From JAFGBI01 sp964454025 (GTDB lineage Bacteria; Myxococcota_A; Polyangia; Polyangiales; Polyangiaceae): a DNA stretch of 64,000 nt. Shown here one piece after another: positions 28,723-37,073 of the stretch. Where the stretch lies: NCBI GenBank assembly GCA_964454025.1, contig CAYVRP010000022.1, positions 1 to 64,000 of the forward strand, given 5' to 3'. Under the pieces are notes generated by a model. It saw nothing but the letters and a program-made list of their open reading frames with translations. It was not told where the DNA came from and did no database searches. The position numbers and the translations under genes are program-made. The first letter of the stretch is position 1. Every line of letters begins with the position of its first letter.

Positions 28723-30846
28723 TCAGGGCGATCGCGATTTCTTCTTGCGGAGCGCGGCTCGCGCGCGGGAGGTGTCGCCGCGCGTCGTGCGGCCGGCGGA
28801 CGGCTCGGGGTGCGGGCGCCCGCGCCGCGGCGCGTCGCCGTCCGGGCCGCGATCGCCGCGCTTCCGGCGGGCGCGCTCCGCCTCGGCGAGCGCGCGCGCT
28901 CTCGCCGTCTCCCCGCGCATCTCCGCGACGAAGCGGCTCGGGATGGCAGGCTCCGCGCGGCCCCACCGCATCCGGGTCTTGGCCATGGTGACGGTGAGCG
29001 TCTCCTGGGCCCGCGTCACGCCGACGTAGCAAAGCCGCCGCTCCTCGGCGACCTCACCATCGCGCTCGGCGAGGGCACGATGATGGGGCAGCAAGCCCTC
29101 CTCCAGGCCCACGAGGTAGACGTGCTTGAACTCGAGCCCCTTGGCGGAATGCAGCGTCATCAAGGTGACGGCGTGCTCTCGCCGTGGATCGGTTTCGTTT
29201 CGGTCCTCCTCCCGACCCGCCAGGACCGCCTCCTCGAGGAAGCCTCGGAGGGTAGGGGCGTCGGCGCGCGCCGCGAACAGTCCCGCTGCGTTGAACAGCT
29301 CCTCCACCGACGCCCAGCGCGCCTCGGCGTCCCCGGCGGTTGGGTAGAGCCTCGACAGCTCGGCTCGGTATCCGATCGCGTCCACCAGGCCGCGGATCAG
29401 GTCGACCAGCGGGGTGCGCTCCACCCGGGCGCGGTGCCGCTCGATCAGGTCGATGAAGGCGCTGACCCGAGCGCGGACCACCTCCGGCACCGCACCCTCC
29501 GCGAGGGCGTGGGGGAGCGCCGTCCAGAGCGGCTCAGCGCGCGCCACCGCCACCGCGAGCAACGACTCGACGGACCCCGGCCCGATGCCCCGGGCGGGAA
29601 CGTTGATGATCCGCAGCAGCGACACCTCGTCGGTGGGGTTGGCGAGCACCCGGAGGTAGCTCATCAGGTCCTTGATCTCGCGGCGGTCGTAGAAGGACTG
29701 CCCACCGACGAGCACGTAGGGGACGCGGGCACGCCGGAGCTCGATCTCGAAGGCCCGGGGCTGCTCGTTGGTGCGGAAGAGGATCGCGAAGTCACTGGCC
29801 ACCACCCGGGGCGTGGCCTCCTGATCGAGGCGCCGACGGATCTCACCCACCACCGCCTCGGCCTCGCGTGACTCGTCGTCGAAGCGCGCGAACCGCGGCG
29901 GATCTCCGCCCGCCTTGGCCGGCCGCAGGGTCTTCGCGTGCCGTGAGGAATTGTGGGAGATGAGACGGTTGGCGACCTCGATGATGGGCGCCCGGCAGCG
30001 GTAGTTCTCCTCTAGCTTGACCACCTTGGCATCGGGCCAGTCGCGAGCGAAATTCAGGATGTGCTCCACCTCGGCGCCGCGCCAGCCGTAGATCGACTGG
30101 TCGTCGTCCCCGACCACGCAGAGGTTGCGGTGGCGCTCCGCGAGCGCGCGCACGATGCGGTACTGTAGCCCGTTGGTGTCCTGGTACTCGTCGATCAGGA
30201 GGTGATCGAAGCGGCTCGCCTCCGCGAAGCGAACCTCCGGGTATTCGCTGAAGAGCGACTCGGTGAGCAGCAGGAGATCATCGAAGTCGACCGCGCCCGC
30301 GGCCCGTAGCGTGGCCTGGTAGCGGTCGTAGGCCGCGGCGACGGTCTGCCCGAGATCGCCGAGCGCGGCCTCGCGGGCGGCCGCCGGCCCCAGCGACTGC
30401 GACTTGAGGGTGCTGATGCGGGAGACGAGATCACCGGGCCGGAGCCGATCGCTGGACACGCGGAGCTCCCGGAGGACCCCCCGCGCTACCGTCTCCTGGT
30501 CGCTGCGGTCGTAGATGGGGAAGTCGGAGGGGTAGCCGAGACGGCGGATGTGGCGGCGGAGGACGCGGACACAGAGGGAGTGAAAGGTCGAGATCTCCGG
30601 CGGATCGACCTGAGGGCGGCGGCGTCCGAGCAGGCGGAGGGCGCGATCTCGCATCTCGCGCGCTGCCTTGTTGGTGAAGGTTACGGCCAGGATCCGGTTC
30701 GGTCGGATGCCGCTCCGCACGAGGGCTGCGATCCGGTACGTTATCACCCGAGTCTTGCCGGTGCCGGCGCCGGCGAGGACGAGCAGCGGCCCCGAGAGGG
30801 TACGCACCGCGTCGCGTTGGGCGGGGTTGAGGCCGTCGTCGGGCAT
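28723..30846 (-). CDS. UvrD/PcrA/Rep-type superfamily 1 DNA helicase
   Basis: 707 residues. SF1A helicase motifs run in order: LNPAQRDAV (Q motif), GAGTGKT at about residues 26-32 (I), VTFTNKAAREM (Ia), DHLLIDEYQDTN (II), VGDDDQSIYGWRGAE (III), LEENYRC (IV), VTLMTLHSAKGLEFKHV (V), and EERRLCYVGVTRAQ (VI). It unwinds DNA 3' to 5' in repair or replication restart. The C-terminal 65 residues are a basic Arg/Lys/Gly tail unlike the Tudor-like tail of PcrA, so I give no gene symbol. It stands alone on the minus strand, divergent from the H1-like gene. Confidence 0.93.
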   Translation of the reverse strand: MPDDGLNPAQRDAVRTLSGPLLVLAGAGTGKTRVITYRIAALVRSGIRPNRILAVTFTNKAAREMRDRALRLLGRRRPQVDPPEISTFHSLCVRVLRRHIRRLGYPSDFPIYDRSDQETVARGVLRELRVSSDRLRPGDLVSRISTLKSQSLGPAAAREAALGDLGQTVAAAYDRYQATLRAAGAVDFDDLLLLTESLFSEYPEVRFAEASRFDHLLIDEYQDTNGLQYRIVRALAERHRNLCVVGDDDQSIYGWRGAEVEHILNFARDWPDAKVVKLEENYRCRAPIIEVANRLISHNSSRHAKTLRPAKAGGDPPRFARFDDESREAEAVVGEIRRRLDQEATPRVVASDFAILFRTNEQPRAFEIELRRARVPYVLVGGQSFYDRREIKDLMSYLRVLANPTDEVSLLRIINVPARGIGPGSVESLLAVAVARAEPLWTALPHALAEGAVPEVVRARVSAFIDLIERHRARVERTPLVDLIRGLVDAIGYRAELSRLYPTAGDAEARWASVEELFNAAGLFAARADAPTLRGFLEEAVLAGREEDRNETDPRREHAVTLMTLHSAKGLEFKHVYLVGLEEGLLPHHRALAERDGEVAEERRLCYVGVTRAQETLTVTMAKTRMRWGRAEPAIPSRFVAEMRGETARARALAEAERARRKRGDRGPDGDAPRRGRPHPEPSAGRTTRGDTSRARAALRKKKSRSP

Positions 30847-31399
30847 GCGGGCCGCCTCGTTTACGGGGTGCGGGTTCGAACGGTCAACCCGAAGCGCCGC
30901 TCATCCGGACACGGGAGCTCGAGATCGGACCTTGATCGTCCGGTCGGGGAAGCGGTGGCTGCGCGCCGGGCACGAAGCCGGTCAGTCCCTCCGAAGTGGG
31001 GGCAAGGGGACTCGGTCGAGCTGGATCCCGCCGGCGACGAGCGCGCACGACCCGGACCGATCTCGGTCGCACCGAACGGACGGCCTAAAGATCATCAGAC
31101 CTGGGAGGATGCTTTCCGCGCCACTGGCAAGCTTCGGGTGCGGGGCACAGCCCGTCCCCGACGTGCGGTCGTAACTACATGCATTGAATAGGGAAAATCT
31201 GTTCGTTCCGGGGCACCGTGCCGCGATTTGGAGCGATCGTCAGGGATTCCGGCGGCTCACGGCCGTGGGCACTTCCTGGCGGGATGGCCAAATAAATGAC
31301 ATGCAATGTTGACACATCGCCATAGATGGCATTATACGTCATGCACCGTAGGTGAGGAGTGGTTCTAGTTCCACTGCTCGTTGGTTCCAGGGAGGATTC
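30847..31399. other. Intergenic region with an AT-rich stretch before the H1-like gene
   Basis: About 550 bp. The left half (30847-31165) has the usual composition and no feature I can name. The right half (about 31170-31345) is clearly richer in A and T than the rest of the window and contains the promoter listed separately. CATGCA occurs three times here: 31178-31183, 31300-31305 and 31340-31345. Confidence 0.6.
31309..31338 (+). promoter_or_regulatory. Sigma-70-like promoter of the H1-like gene
   Basis: A perfect -35 box TTGACA at 31309-31314, then an 18-bp spacer, then TATACG at 31333-31338 as the -10 box (four of six matches). Transcription would start near 31345, giving a leader of about 55 nt before the ATG at 31400. 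It is the most consensus-like promoter I see in the window, fitting a highly expressed DNA-binding protein. Confidence 0.6.
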
Positions 31400-31654
31400 A
31401 TGGCTGCAAAGAAGGCAAAGAAGGTCGCGAAGAAGGCCGCCAAGAGGCCGGCCAAGAAGGCCGTGCGGAAGGTCGCCAAGAAGGCCGCCAAGAAGGCGAA
31501 GAAGGCCGCCAAGAGGCCGGCCAAGAAGGCCGCCAAGAAGGCCGTGCGGAAGGTCGCCAAGAAGGCCGCCAAGAAGCCGGTCAGGAAGGCCAAGAAGGCA
31601 GCCCGCCGGCCCCGCAAGGCTCCGGCTGCGCCTGCCCCCGAGGTGATGGACTGA
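31400..31654 (+). CDS. Histone H1-like Lys/Ala-rich DNA-binding protein
   Basis: 84 residues, nearly all Lys, Ala, Arg, Pro and Val in AKKA, AKRPAKKA and AVRKVAKK repeats, with a short acidic-ended tail (APEVMD). This is the H1 C-terminal-like type found in several bacteria and common in myxobacteria, thought to bind and compact DNA by charge. GGAGG at 31391-31395 lies 4 bases before the ATG, which fixes the start; the longer frame from 31352 has no support. The gene has its own promoter and terminator-like hairpin, so it is a single-gene unit. No folded domain is visible. Confidence 0.85.
   Translation: MAAKKAKKVAKKAAKRPAKKAVRKVAKKAAKKAKKAAKRPAKKAAKKAVRKVAKKAAKKPVRKAKKAARRPRKAPAAPAPEVMD
31432..31576 (+). 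repeat. Imperfect direct duplication inside the H1-like gene
   Basis: A 31-bp block at 31432-31462 recurs exactly at 31501-31531. A 33-bp block at 31463-31495 recurs exactly at 31544-31576. The second copy carries 12 extra bases (31532-31543) encoding four more residues. The gene appears to have grown by in-frame duplication of an about 64-bp unit. Confidence 0.8.
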
Positions 31655-31720
31655 AACTGCCCAGAACGCCCCCTGCCTCGGGTCGACCGCCAAGGTTCGG
31701 CCGGGTGAGGGTGACCGGAG

Positions 31721-31766
31721 AGGCGACTCCGTCGCGCAGCGCGAAGGCTGCGTGGAGTCGCCTTTC
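31721..31766 (+). terminator. Strong two-part hairpin after the H1-like gene
   Basis: AGGCGACTCC at 31721-31730 pairs perfectly with 31754-31763. Inside it CGCAGC (31735-31740) pairs with GCTGCG (31747-31752) around the 6-nt loop GCGAAG. TTT overlaps the end of the stem. It sits 67 bp after the stop of the H1-like gene, with no other gene nearby, and fits an intrinsic terminator with a short T tract. Confidence 0.75.
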
Positions 31767-31907
31767 CAGCGTCTGACGCGTTCGGGAAGATGCGCAGGGG
31801 GCCGTTACCGCGGCTCGTCGGTCTTGCGCGCTCCCGAGGCAGGTGCTTCGGTGACTCGGGGGTGGTGATCGCGGTCAGGGGGCGGGTGCCCAGGTCAGGA
31901 TGCAGCC

Positions 31908-32834
31908 GTGGCGACCGGGGTCGAGGTGATCCTCAGGGGCAGGTCCGGTGAGTTCCTCGTGCTGGTGGCGGCGTTGCTGGGGCCAGGTGGTTGTCGGCGA
32001 GCAAGCTCCATCGATCGCCCCTCAGACCGCCGGCTCGCGCGCGGAGACCGCGTGGTGGTGGAGGTTCGCGCCGGGGAGTTCGTCGAGGGGACGGTGACGA
32101 GGTTCGATGGCGGTCGGGCGCGGGTGCAAGCGACGCAGGGGGCAGAGGTGCTGGAGGTGGATGAAGGCGACGCGCTCTCGGTCGCCACCGCGGCGCGCGC
32201 GCGCGACCGTGGCGCCTATGCCGTCTGTGGGCGAGGGGGCGGACGTTGGACCGGGTGTCGGGTCGTCGAGGTCGTGAACGGCCAGGTCACGGTCGAGTTC
32301 GCGGACGGAAAGAGCCAGGTGCTCCCCGGGCCGAGCGTACTTCTGCCCGGTGAGCTCACTCGGCTCAACCTCGAGCGCGCCTTCGCGCGAGCGGCCGCGA
32401 GGGCCGCCTTCTCCCAGTCCGTCCGCGCCGCGGGCGCGCCGCCCATCGCCTCGGGCTGGCGGCCGCTCCCCGAAGAGCGCGTCCTGATCCGTCGTGACGC
32501 CAGCTGGTTCACCGGGCAGGTGCACGAGCTCGAGCGCGATGGCTTGTACGTCCGCGTTGTCGGTGATCCGCGCCCGGTCCGGCTCTCCTACGGGGACGTC
32601 AGACCGTTGCCCCCGTACCCGGTGGCGCCGTGGGTGGGCGGGTTCGTTCTGGTGCGGCCCGAGGCGGAGGCGAGACCCTGGGAAACCTGGCGCCTGGCTG
32701 CCTTCGAGGAGGACGAAACCGCCACCTTGGTCGACGATCGCGGGGAGCGTATGACACGATCGCTGCGCGATCTCGTGCCCATCGGCGTTCCACCGGCCGC
32801 GCCCGGACCCGACCCTGTTCGGCCGGCGCCGTGA
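31908..32834 (+). CDS. Predicted lipoprotein with four Tudor-like modules, unknown function
   Basis: 308 residues from the GTG at 31908. A GTG at 31926 would give a tighter lipoprotein signal, with FLVLVAALLGPGGC ending in the lipid Cys. The mature part is four repeats of about 50 residues. Each begins with a basic or hydrophobic strand and a V-x-V pattern (GDRVVVEVRAGEFVEGTV; GRWTGCRVVEVVNGQV; ERVLIRRDASWFTGQV; GGFVLVRPEAEARPWETW) and closes with an acidic or Leu/Pro turn. This is the SH3-like barrel pattern of Tudor/Agenet domains. It ends with a Pro-rich tail. I do not recognise a named family, and no neighbour hints at its job. Confidence 0.65.
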   Translation: MATGVEVILRGRSGEFLVLVAALLGPGGCRRASSIDRPSDRRLARGDRVVVEVRAGEFVEGTVTRFDGGRARVQATQGAEVLEVDEGDALSVATAARARDRGAYAVCGRGGGRWTGCRVVEVVNGQVTVEFADGKSQVLPGPSVLLPGELTRLNLERAFARAAARAAFSQSVRAAGAPPIASGWRPLPEERVLIRRDASWFTGQVHELERDGLYVRVVGDPRPVRLSYGDVRPLPPYPVAPWVGGFVLVRPEAEARPWETWRLAAFEEDETATLVDDRGERMTRSLRDLVPIGVPPAAPGPDPVRPAP

Positions 32835-32860
32835 CGGCAGGCGTCGCCGCCAGTTGACAC

Positions 32861-33958
32861 TCAACCGCCGTCGAGCCCGAGGGCGGCACGGAGGTGGGTC
32901 AGGGCTCGCCAGGCGCCTGCGGCAACCTCACGTGGCGCGGCGAAGCCGAAGTGCCCCGCGTGCGGAAAGGGCGGCGTCGACAGGGGGGCGATCTGCGCTC
33001 GGCGCACCCCGGCGCGCAGCAGGTACTCGCGCTCCACCTCCGCCCCCGGCCCGTCCGGGACTAGCAAGTCCAGCGCGGCGATCCGCGCCTGGCCGTCGTC
33101 GCCCACCTCGGCCAGGCGACGGTGGCGGTCGTGGCGATCCGGGGTCACGACGTCCTGCCCCGCACAGCTGCCGGATCGGCAGGACTTCATCGGGCGAGGT
33201 GGGTGGTACCGCTCCGCGTGGACCTCCCGTATCGTCGGGTCCCGGCCGCAGAGCGGGCAATCGCTCCGCGGGGGGATGGCGACGAACCGCAGCCGATCAC
33301 GACGACCGTCGAAGACGTGGATCCCACCGCTGGGATCGTCGCCGCCGAGGACCCGCAGCGCCAAGTCCGCGGCAAGCGCCCCCGCCACGCCCACGGCGGG
33401 GCCAAGGACCCCAGCCGCCGCGGGATCCGGGGCCACCTCTGGAGGCCCCTCGAACAGACACCGGTAGCAGGGACGCCCCCGCGGCGCGATCGCCTGGGCC
33501 GTCGCCGTCCACCGCGTCGCGGCGCCGATCACGACCGGGACCCCGGCGAGGAAGCCGGCGTCGGCGGCCAGGAACTTGGTGGCGAAGTCGTCGCTCCCCT
33601 CGACGATCACGTCGACCCGACGCGCCAGCGGGAGCGCGCTCCTGGGCACGAGCCGACCGCGATATAGCTCGATCCGTTCGGCGGGGAAGCCGCGCGCGAC
33701 CAGCGCGTCGCGCGCGGCGTCGAGCTTGTGACGGCCGCAGTCCGCCTCTCGGTAGAGCAGCTGCCGGTGCAGGTTGTGCAGCTCGATCCGATCGTCGTCC
33801 ACGAGCAGCAAGTGGCCAGCGCCCGCCGCGGCGAGCGCCATCGCCGCGGGACAGCCCAGGCCCCCGAGGCCGACCAAGAGGAAGCGGGCCCGGTCGAGAC
33901 GCGCACGCGACGACCCTGACCACGGCCTCGACCGCGGTTCCTGCTGGCCGATGACCAT
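32861..33958 (-). CDS. ThiF/MoeB/HesA-family E1-like protein with unknown C-terminal domain
   Basis: 365 residues. Residues 20-235 are the E1-like adenylation domain: VGLGGLGCPAAMALAAAG, VDDDRIELHNLHRQLLY and GSDDFATKF. The zinc pairs are CYRC at 164-167 and CPLC at 234-237. The catalytic-cysteine region of ThiF and MoeB, normally C-x3-GVxxP, reads DPAAAGVLGPAVGV with no Cys. About 105 C-terminal residues after CRSGSC are unrecognised and lack the rhodanese D-x-R motif. Such proteins activate the C-terminal Gly of ThiS or MoaD; thiS is 7 kb away. The gene starts 7 bp after ilvD, so it is probably on the same transcript. Confidence 0.8.
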   Translation of the reverse strand: MVIGQQEPRSRPWSGSSRARLDRARFLLVGLGGLGCPAAMALAAAGAGHLLLVDDDRIELHNLHRQLLYREADCGRHKLDAARDALVARGFPAERIELYRGRLVPRSALPLARRVDVIVEGSDDFATKFLAADAGFLAGVPVVIGAATRWTATAQAIAPRGRPCYRCLFEGPPEVAPDPAAAGVLGPAVGVAGALAADLALRVLGGDDPSGGIHVFDGRRDRLRFVAIPPRSDCPLCGRDPTIREVHAERYHPPRPMKSCRSGSCAGQDVVTPDRHDRHRRLAEVGDDGQARIAALDLLVPDGPGAEVEREYLLRAGVRRAQIAPLSTPPFPHAGHFGFAAPREVAAGAWRALTHLRAALGLDGG

Positions 33959-33964
33959 CGCGGG

Positions 33965-35839
33965 CTACGTTCCGCGGCGCTCGATCTGCGTCACGTCGCG
34001 GACCGCGCCCCGGGCCGCGCTGGTCGTCAGCGCGGCGTACACGCGGAGTGCCGCCGACACGGGGCGGTCACGGCGCGGCTGCCAGGCCGACGCGCCGCGC
34101 GCCTGCATCACGGCGCGTCGACGCTCGAGCTCCGCGGTATCGATCTGCAGCGCGATGGTACGTGCGGGGATGTCGATCCGGATCCGATCCCCGTCCTCCA
34201 CCAGCCCGATCGCGCCTCCCTCCGCGGCCTCGGGGGAGACGTGGCCGATGCTGAGCCCGGAGGTGCCTCCGCTGAAGCGCCCGTCCGTGATCAACGCGCA
34301 AACCTTGCCCAGGCCTTTGCCCTTGAGGAACGACGTCGGGTAGAGCATCTCCTGCATCCCGGGCCCGCCGCGGGGTCCCTCGTACACGATCACGACGACG
34401 TCACCCGGCTGGATGCGATCGCCGAGGATCGCTTCGCAGGCGGCCTCCTGGGAGTGAAAGACGCGGGCGGGGCCTTCGAAGCGGAGGTTGGCGGCGTCGA
34501 CGCCGGCCGTCTTGACGATGCAGCCGTCGACGGCGATGTTGCCGGTGAGCACCGCGAGCCCGCCGTCGCTGCTGTAGGCATGCTCCACGTCGCGGATGCA
34601 GCCAGCCGTACGGTCGAGATCGGGGGCGGGGTAGAGTGACCGCTGCGAGAAGCCCTGCTGGGTCGGCGCTCCGCCGGGGGCCGCGAGGGCACGCTGCCAT
34701 GCCGCGGGCGACACCGTGGGACGACGCAGATCGTGCTGGTCGATCGCCTCGCCCAGGGTCGCCGCATGCACCGTGCGCGCGCCCCGGTGCACGAGCCCCT
34801 TGCGGTCCAGTTCGCCGAGGATCGAGAAGATACCCCCTGCCCGATGGACGTCCTCGACGTGGTAGCGAGAGGAGGGGGCGACCTTGCAGATGTTGGGGAC
34901 CGTCCGGCTCAAGCGGTCGATGTCCGCCATCGTGAAGGGGACCCCCGCCTCCTGGGCGACCGCGAGCAGGTGCAGCACCGTGTTGGTGGAGCCCCCCATC
35001 GCGATGTCGAGGCTCATCGCGTTCTCGAACGCCTCGAAGGTGGCGATGCTGCGTGGCAAGCGGGAGTCATCGCCCTCCAGGTAGTGGGCGCGGCAGAGCT
35101 CGACGATGCGACGCCCCGCCTGCTCGAAGAGCTCCCAGCGGGCGGCGTGGGTCGCGACGAGGGTGCCGTTGCCGGGAAAGGCCAGACCGAGGGCCTCGTT
35201 CAGGCAGTTCATGCTGTTGGCGGTGAACATGCCCGAGCAGGATCCGCAGGTCGGACAGGCTGAGCGCTCGAGCCGCGCCACTTCGTCGTCGGTGAGGGCG
35301 CTGTCGCTCGCGGCGATCATCGTGTCGATGAGGTCGAGCTTGCGCGGGGTCGAGCCGCCGGCTTCGCCGGGCGCGCCCGCGACGGTCCCCGCCTCCATCG
35401 GTCCTCCCGAGACGAAGACCGCCGGGATGTTCAGGCGCATCGCCGCGAGCATCATTCCGGGCGTGATCTTGTCGCAGTTGGAGATGCACACGAGCGCGTC
35501 GGCGGCGTGAGCGTTCACCATGTACTCGACGCTGTCGGCGATGAGCTCGCGGCTGGGTAGCGAATAGAGCATCCCCCCGTGGCCCATGGCGATCCCGTCG
35601 TCGATCGCGATGGTGTTGAACTCGACGCCCCAACCGCCGGCGGCGTCGATCACGCGTTTGACGCGCTGGCCCACGTCCTGCAGGTGCACGTGCCCGGGGA
35701 CGAACTGGGTGAAGCTGTTCGCGATGGCGATGATGGGCTTGCCGAAGTCGGCGTCGGTCATCCCGGTCGCGCGCCAGAGGGCGCGCGCTCCGGCCATGGT
35801 GCGACCGTGAGTGCTGGTACGGCTTCTGTATCCGGCCAT
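33965..35839 (-). CDS. ilvD: Dihydroxy-acid dehydratase
   Basis: 624 residues from the ATG at 35839; a GTG at 35848 would add three. It is close to Escherichia coli IlvD (616) in length and motifs: NSFTQFVPGHVH, AIDDGIAMGHGGMLYSLPSR, CISNCDKITPGM and CPTCGSCSGMFTANSMNCL, with SGGTSGLSIGHVSPEAA in the C-terminal half. Cys122 and the GSCSG Cys are the expected Fe-S ligands. The third Cys of the [2Fe-2S] subgroup (TPCN) is replaced by NSFTQF, so a [4Fe-4S], oxygen-sensitive enzyme is likely. It makes the 2-oxo acids of valine and isoleucine synthesis. No other ilv gene is in the window; the next gene is ThiF-like. Confidence 0.95.
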   Translation of the reverse strand: MAGYRSRTSTHGRTMAGARALWRATGMTDADFGKPIIAIANSFTQFVPGHVHLQDVGQRVKRVIDAAGGWGVEFNTIAIDDGIAMGHGGMLYSLPSRELIADSVEYMVNAHAADALVCISNCDKITPGMMLAAMRLNIPAVFVSGGPMEAGTVAGAPGEAGGSTPRKLDLIDTMIAASDSALTDDEVARLERSACPTCGSCSGMFTANSMNCLNEALGLAFPGNGTLVATHAARWELFEQAGRRIVELCRAHYLEGDDSRLPRSIATFEAFENAMSLDIAMGGSTNTVLHLLAVAQEAGVPFTMADIDRLSRTVPNICKVAPSSRYHVEDVHRAGGIFSILGELDRKGLVHRGARTVHAATLGEAIDQHDLRRPTVSPAAWQRALAAPGGAPTQQGFSQRSLYPAPDLDRTAGCIRDVEHAYSSDGGLAVLTGNIAVDGCIVKTAGVDAANLRFEGPARVFHSQEAACEAILGDRIQPGDVVVIVYEGPRGGPGMQEMLYPTSFLKGKGLGKVCALITDGRFSGGTSGLSIGHVSPEAAEGGAIGLVEDGDRIRIDIPARTIALQIDTAELERRRAVMQARGASAWQPRRDRPVSAALRVYAALTTSAARGAVRDVTQIERRGT

Positions 35840-36055
35840 GGCGCGCACCCTAGTCGCCGCTCCTGGCTGCGGCCAACCCGGTCGTGGGCGTGGCCCGGGG
35901 GCTTCCCCGGCCGGCCAACGAGCCTTGCCGGGGCCGCTCCTCCCAGGGCATTTGCTGAGAGTGAGGGCGAAATCGTCCGCTGAAGTCGGATAAATGTTCG
36001 AAAGTAGTCAGAAATCGTGCTGCGTTCCCGGGAACTGGGGGTAGGCTCGACGCCG

Positions 36056-37048
36056 ATGAAGCGGGTCGCTCCGCTGATCGTCCTCGGTGCCCTGACGGTG
36101 GCGACGCCGGCGTCCCTCGGGACGCGCGCGGACTCGAGCCCGGGGGACCGCGCCGCAGCAGCCGCTCCGCCCCAACCCGCGCTGACCGCGGCACCTGCGC
36201 CGGTTTCGGGGCAGGTGCGCGAGGCGAAGCAGGGACAGCTCTTCGTCTACGTGCCGCAGGACTGCTTCGACGATCGACAGATCGACTTGGTGGTCCACTT
36301 CCATGGCGCCCCGCCGGTGATGGGGCATGCGCTCGGCGAGGCGAGGCTGAACGCAGCGCTGGCCGTGGAGAACCTGGGTACCATCTCGCAGGATTACGCG
36401 AGCGCCTACACCGTGGTGGCCCGACTCGACGATCTGGTGCGGCGCGCCATGGGGCTCGTGGCCCGGCTCTGCCCGGGGCGGGAGTACCATCCCCGGCGGC
36501 TCGCGCTCAGCGCGTGGAGCGCGGGCTATGCCGCGGTCGGCGCGATCCTCGCGCGCCCTGAGCTCGCGGCGAAGGTCGACGCGGTCTTGCTCAGCGACGG
36601 CCTCCACGGCGCGTTCGTGGATTCGGGCTGGCGCCAGCTCCCCCTCAACGCGCTCGCGCCGTTCGTCGAGTTCGCACGGCGGGCGGTTTCTGGCACCCGG
36701 CTGATGGCGATCACGCACACGGCCATCCACACCGACGGCTACGCCAGCACCACGGAGACCACCAGCTTCTTGCTCGATCGGCTGGGCCTGGAGCGGGTGG
36801 TGTTCGTGCCGGCCGAGGCGAGGTTCGGCATGGCTCTCGAGAGCGAGGCGGTCCGCGGCAACTTCAGCGTGGAGGGCTACGCCGGGGGCGACGAGGCGGC
36901 GCACGCCCGGCAGCTCCATTCCATGGGTCAGACGCTCTTCGCGCCCCTGCGGCGGCGCTGGGAGGCCACCGCCGCCGCCATTCCGAGCCAACCCGACCCG
37001 GCCGCGTCCGCCACCGGCCCCGCACCCGCGACCCCGACGATGCCGTGA
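36056..37048 (+). CDS. Secreted alpha/beta-hydrolase-like protein, unknown substrate
   Basis: 330 residues. The ATG at 36056 gives a signal peptide (about 1-28); an upstream frame start at 36017 would spoil it. After a Pro/Ala-rich linker, a domain begins with VYVPQDCFDDRQIDLVVHFHGAP, an HGAP oxyanion-hole-type turn. Then comes LALSAWSAGYAAVGAI, with Ser in a W-S-A-G nucleophile elbow, and a later Asp in LLSDGLHGAFVD. A late GYAGGDEAAHARQLH region could hold the His. The order fits an esterase or peptidase-like alpha/beta hydrolase. It is convergent with the acyl-CoA synthetase gene and has no clear partner. Confidence 0.6.
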   Translation: MKRVAPLIVLGALTVATPASLGTRADSSPGDRAAAAAPPQPALTAAPAPVSGQVREAKQGQLFVYVPQDCFDDRQIDLVVHFHGAPPVMGHALGEARLNAALAVENLGTISQDYASAYTVVARLDDLVRRAMGLVARLCPGREYHPRRLALSAWSAGYAAVGAILARPELAAKVDAVLLSDGLHGAFVDSGWRQLPLNALAPFVEFARRAVSGTRLMAITHTAIHTDGYASTTETTSFLLDRLGLERVVFVPAEARFGMALESEAVRGNFSVEGYAGGDEAAHARQLHSMGQTLFAPLRRRWEATAAAIPSQPDPAASATGPAPATPTMP

Positions 37049-37073
37049 GCGGCGCGGGCTGCGAGGTTCACGC

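Noticed and set aside
30860..30900. tRNA-like T-arm sequence (GGGTTCGAAC) near the helicase start
   Set aside because: The flanking bases do not pair as a T stem, and no acceptor or anticodon arm is visible.
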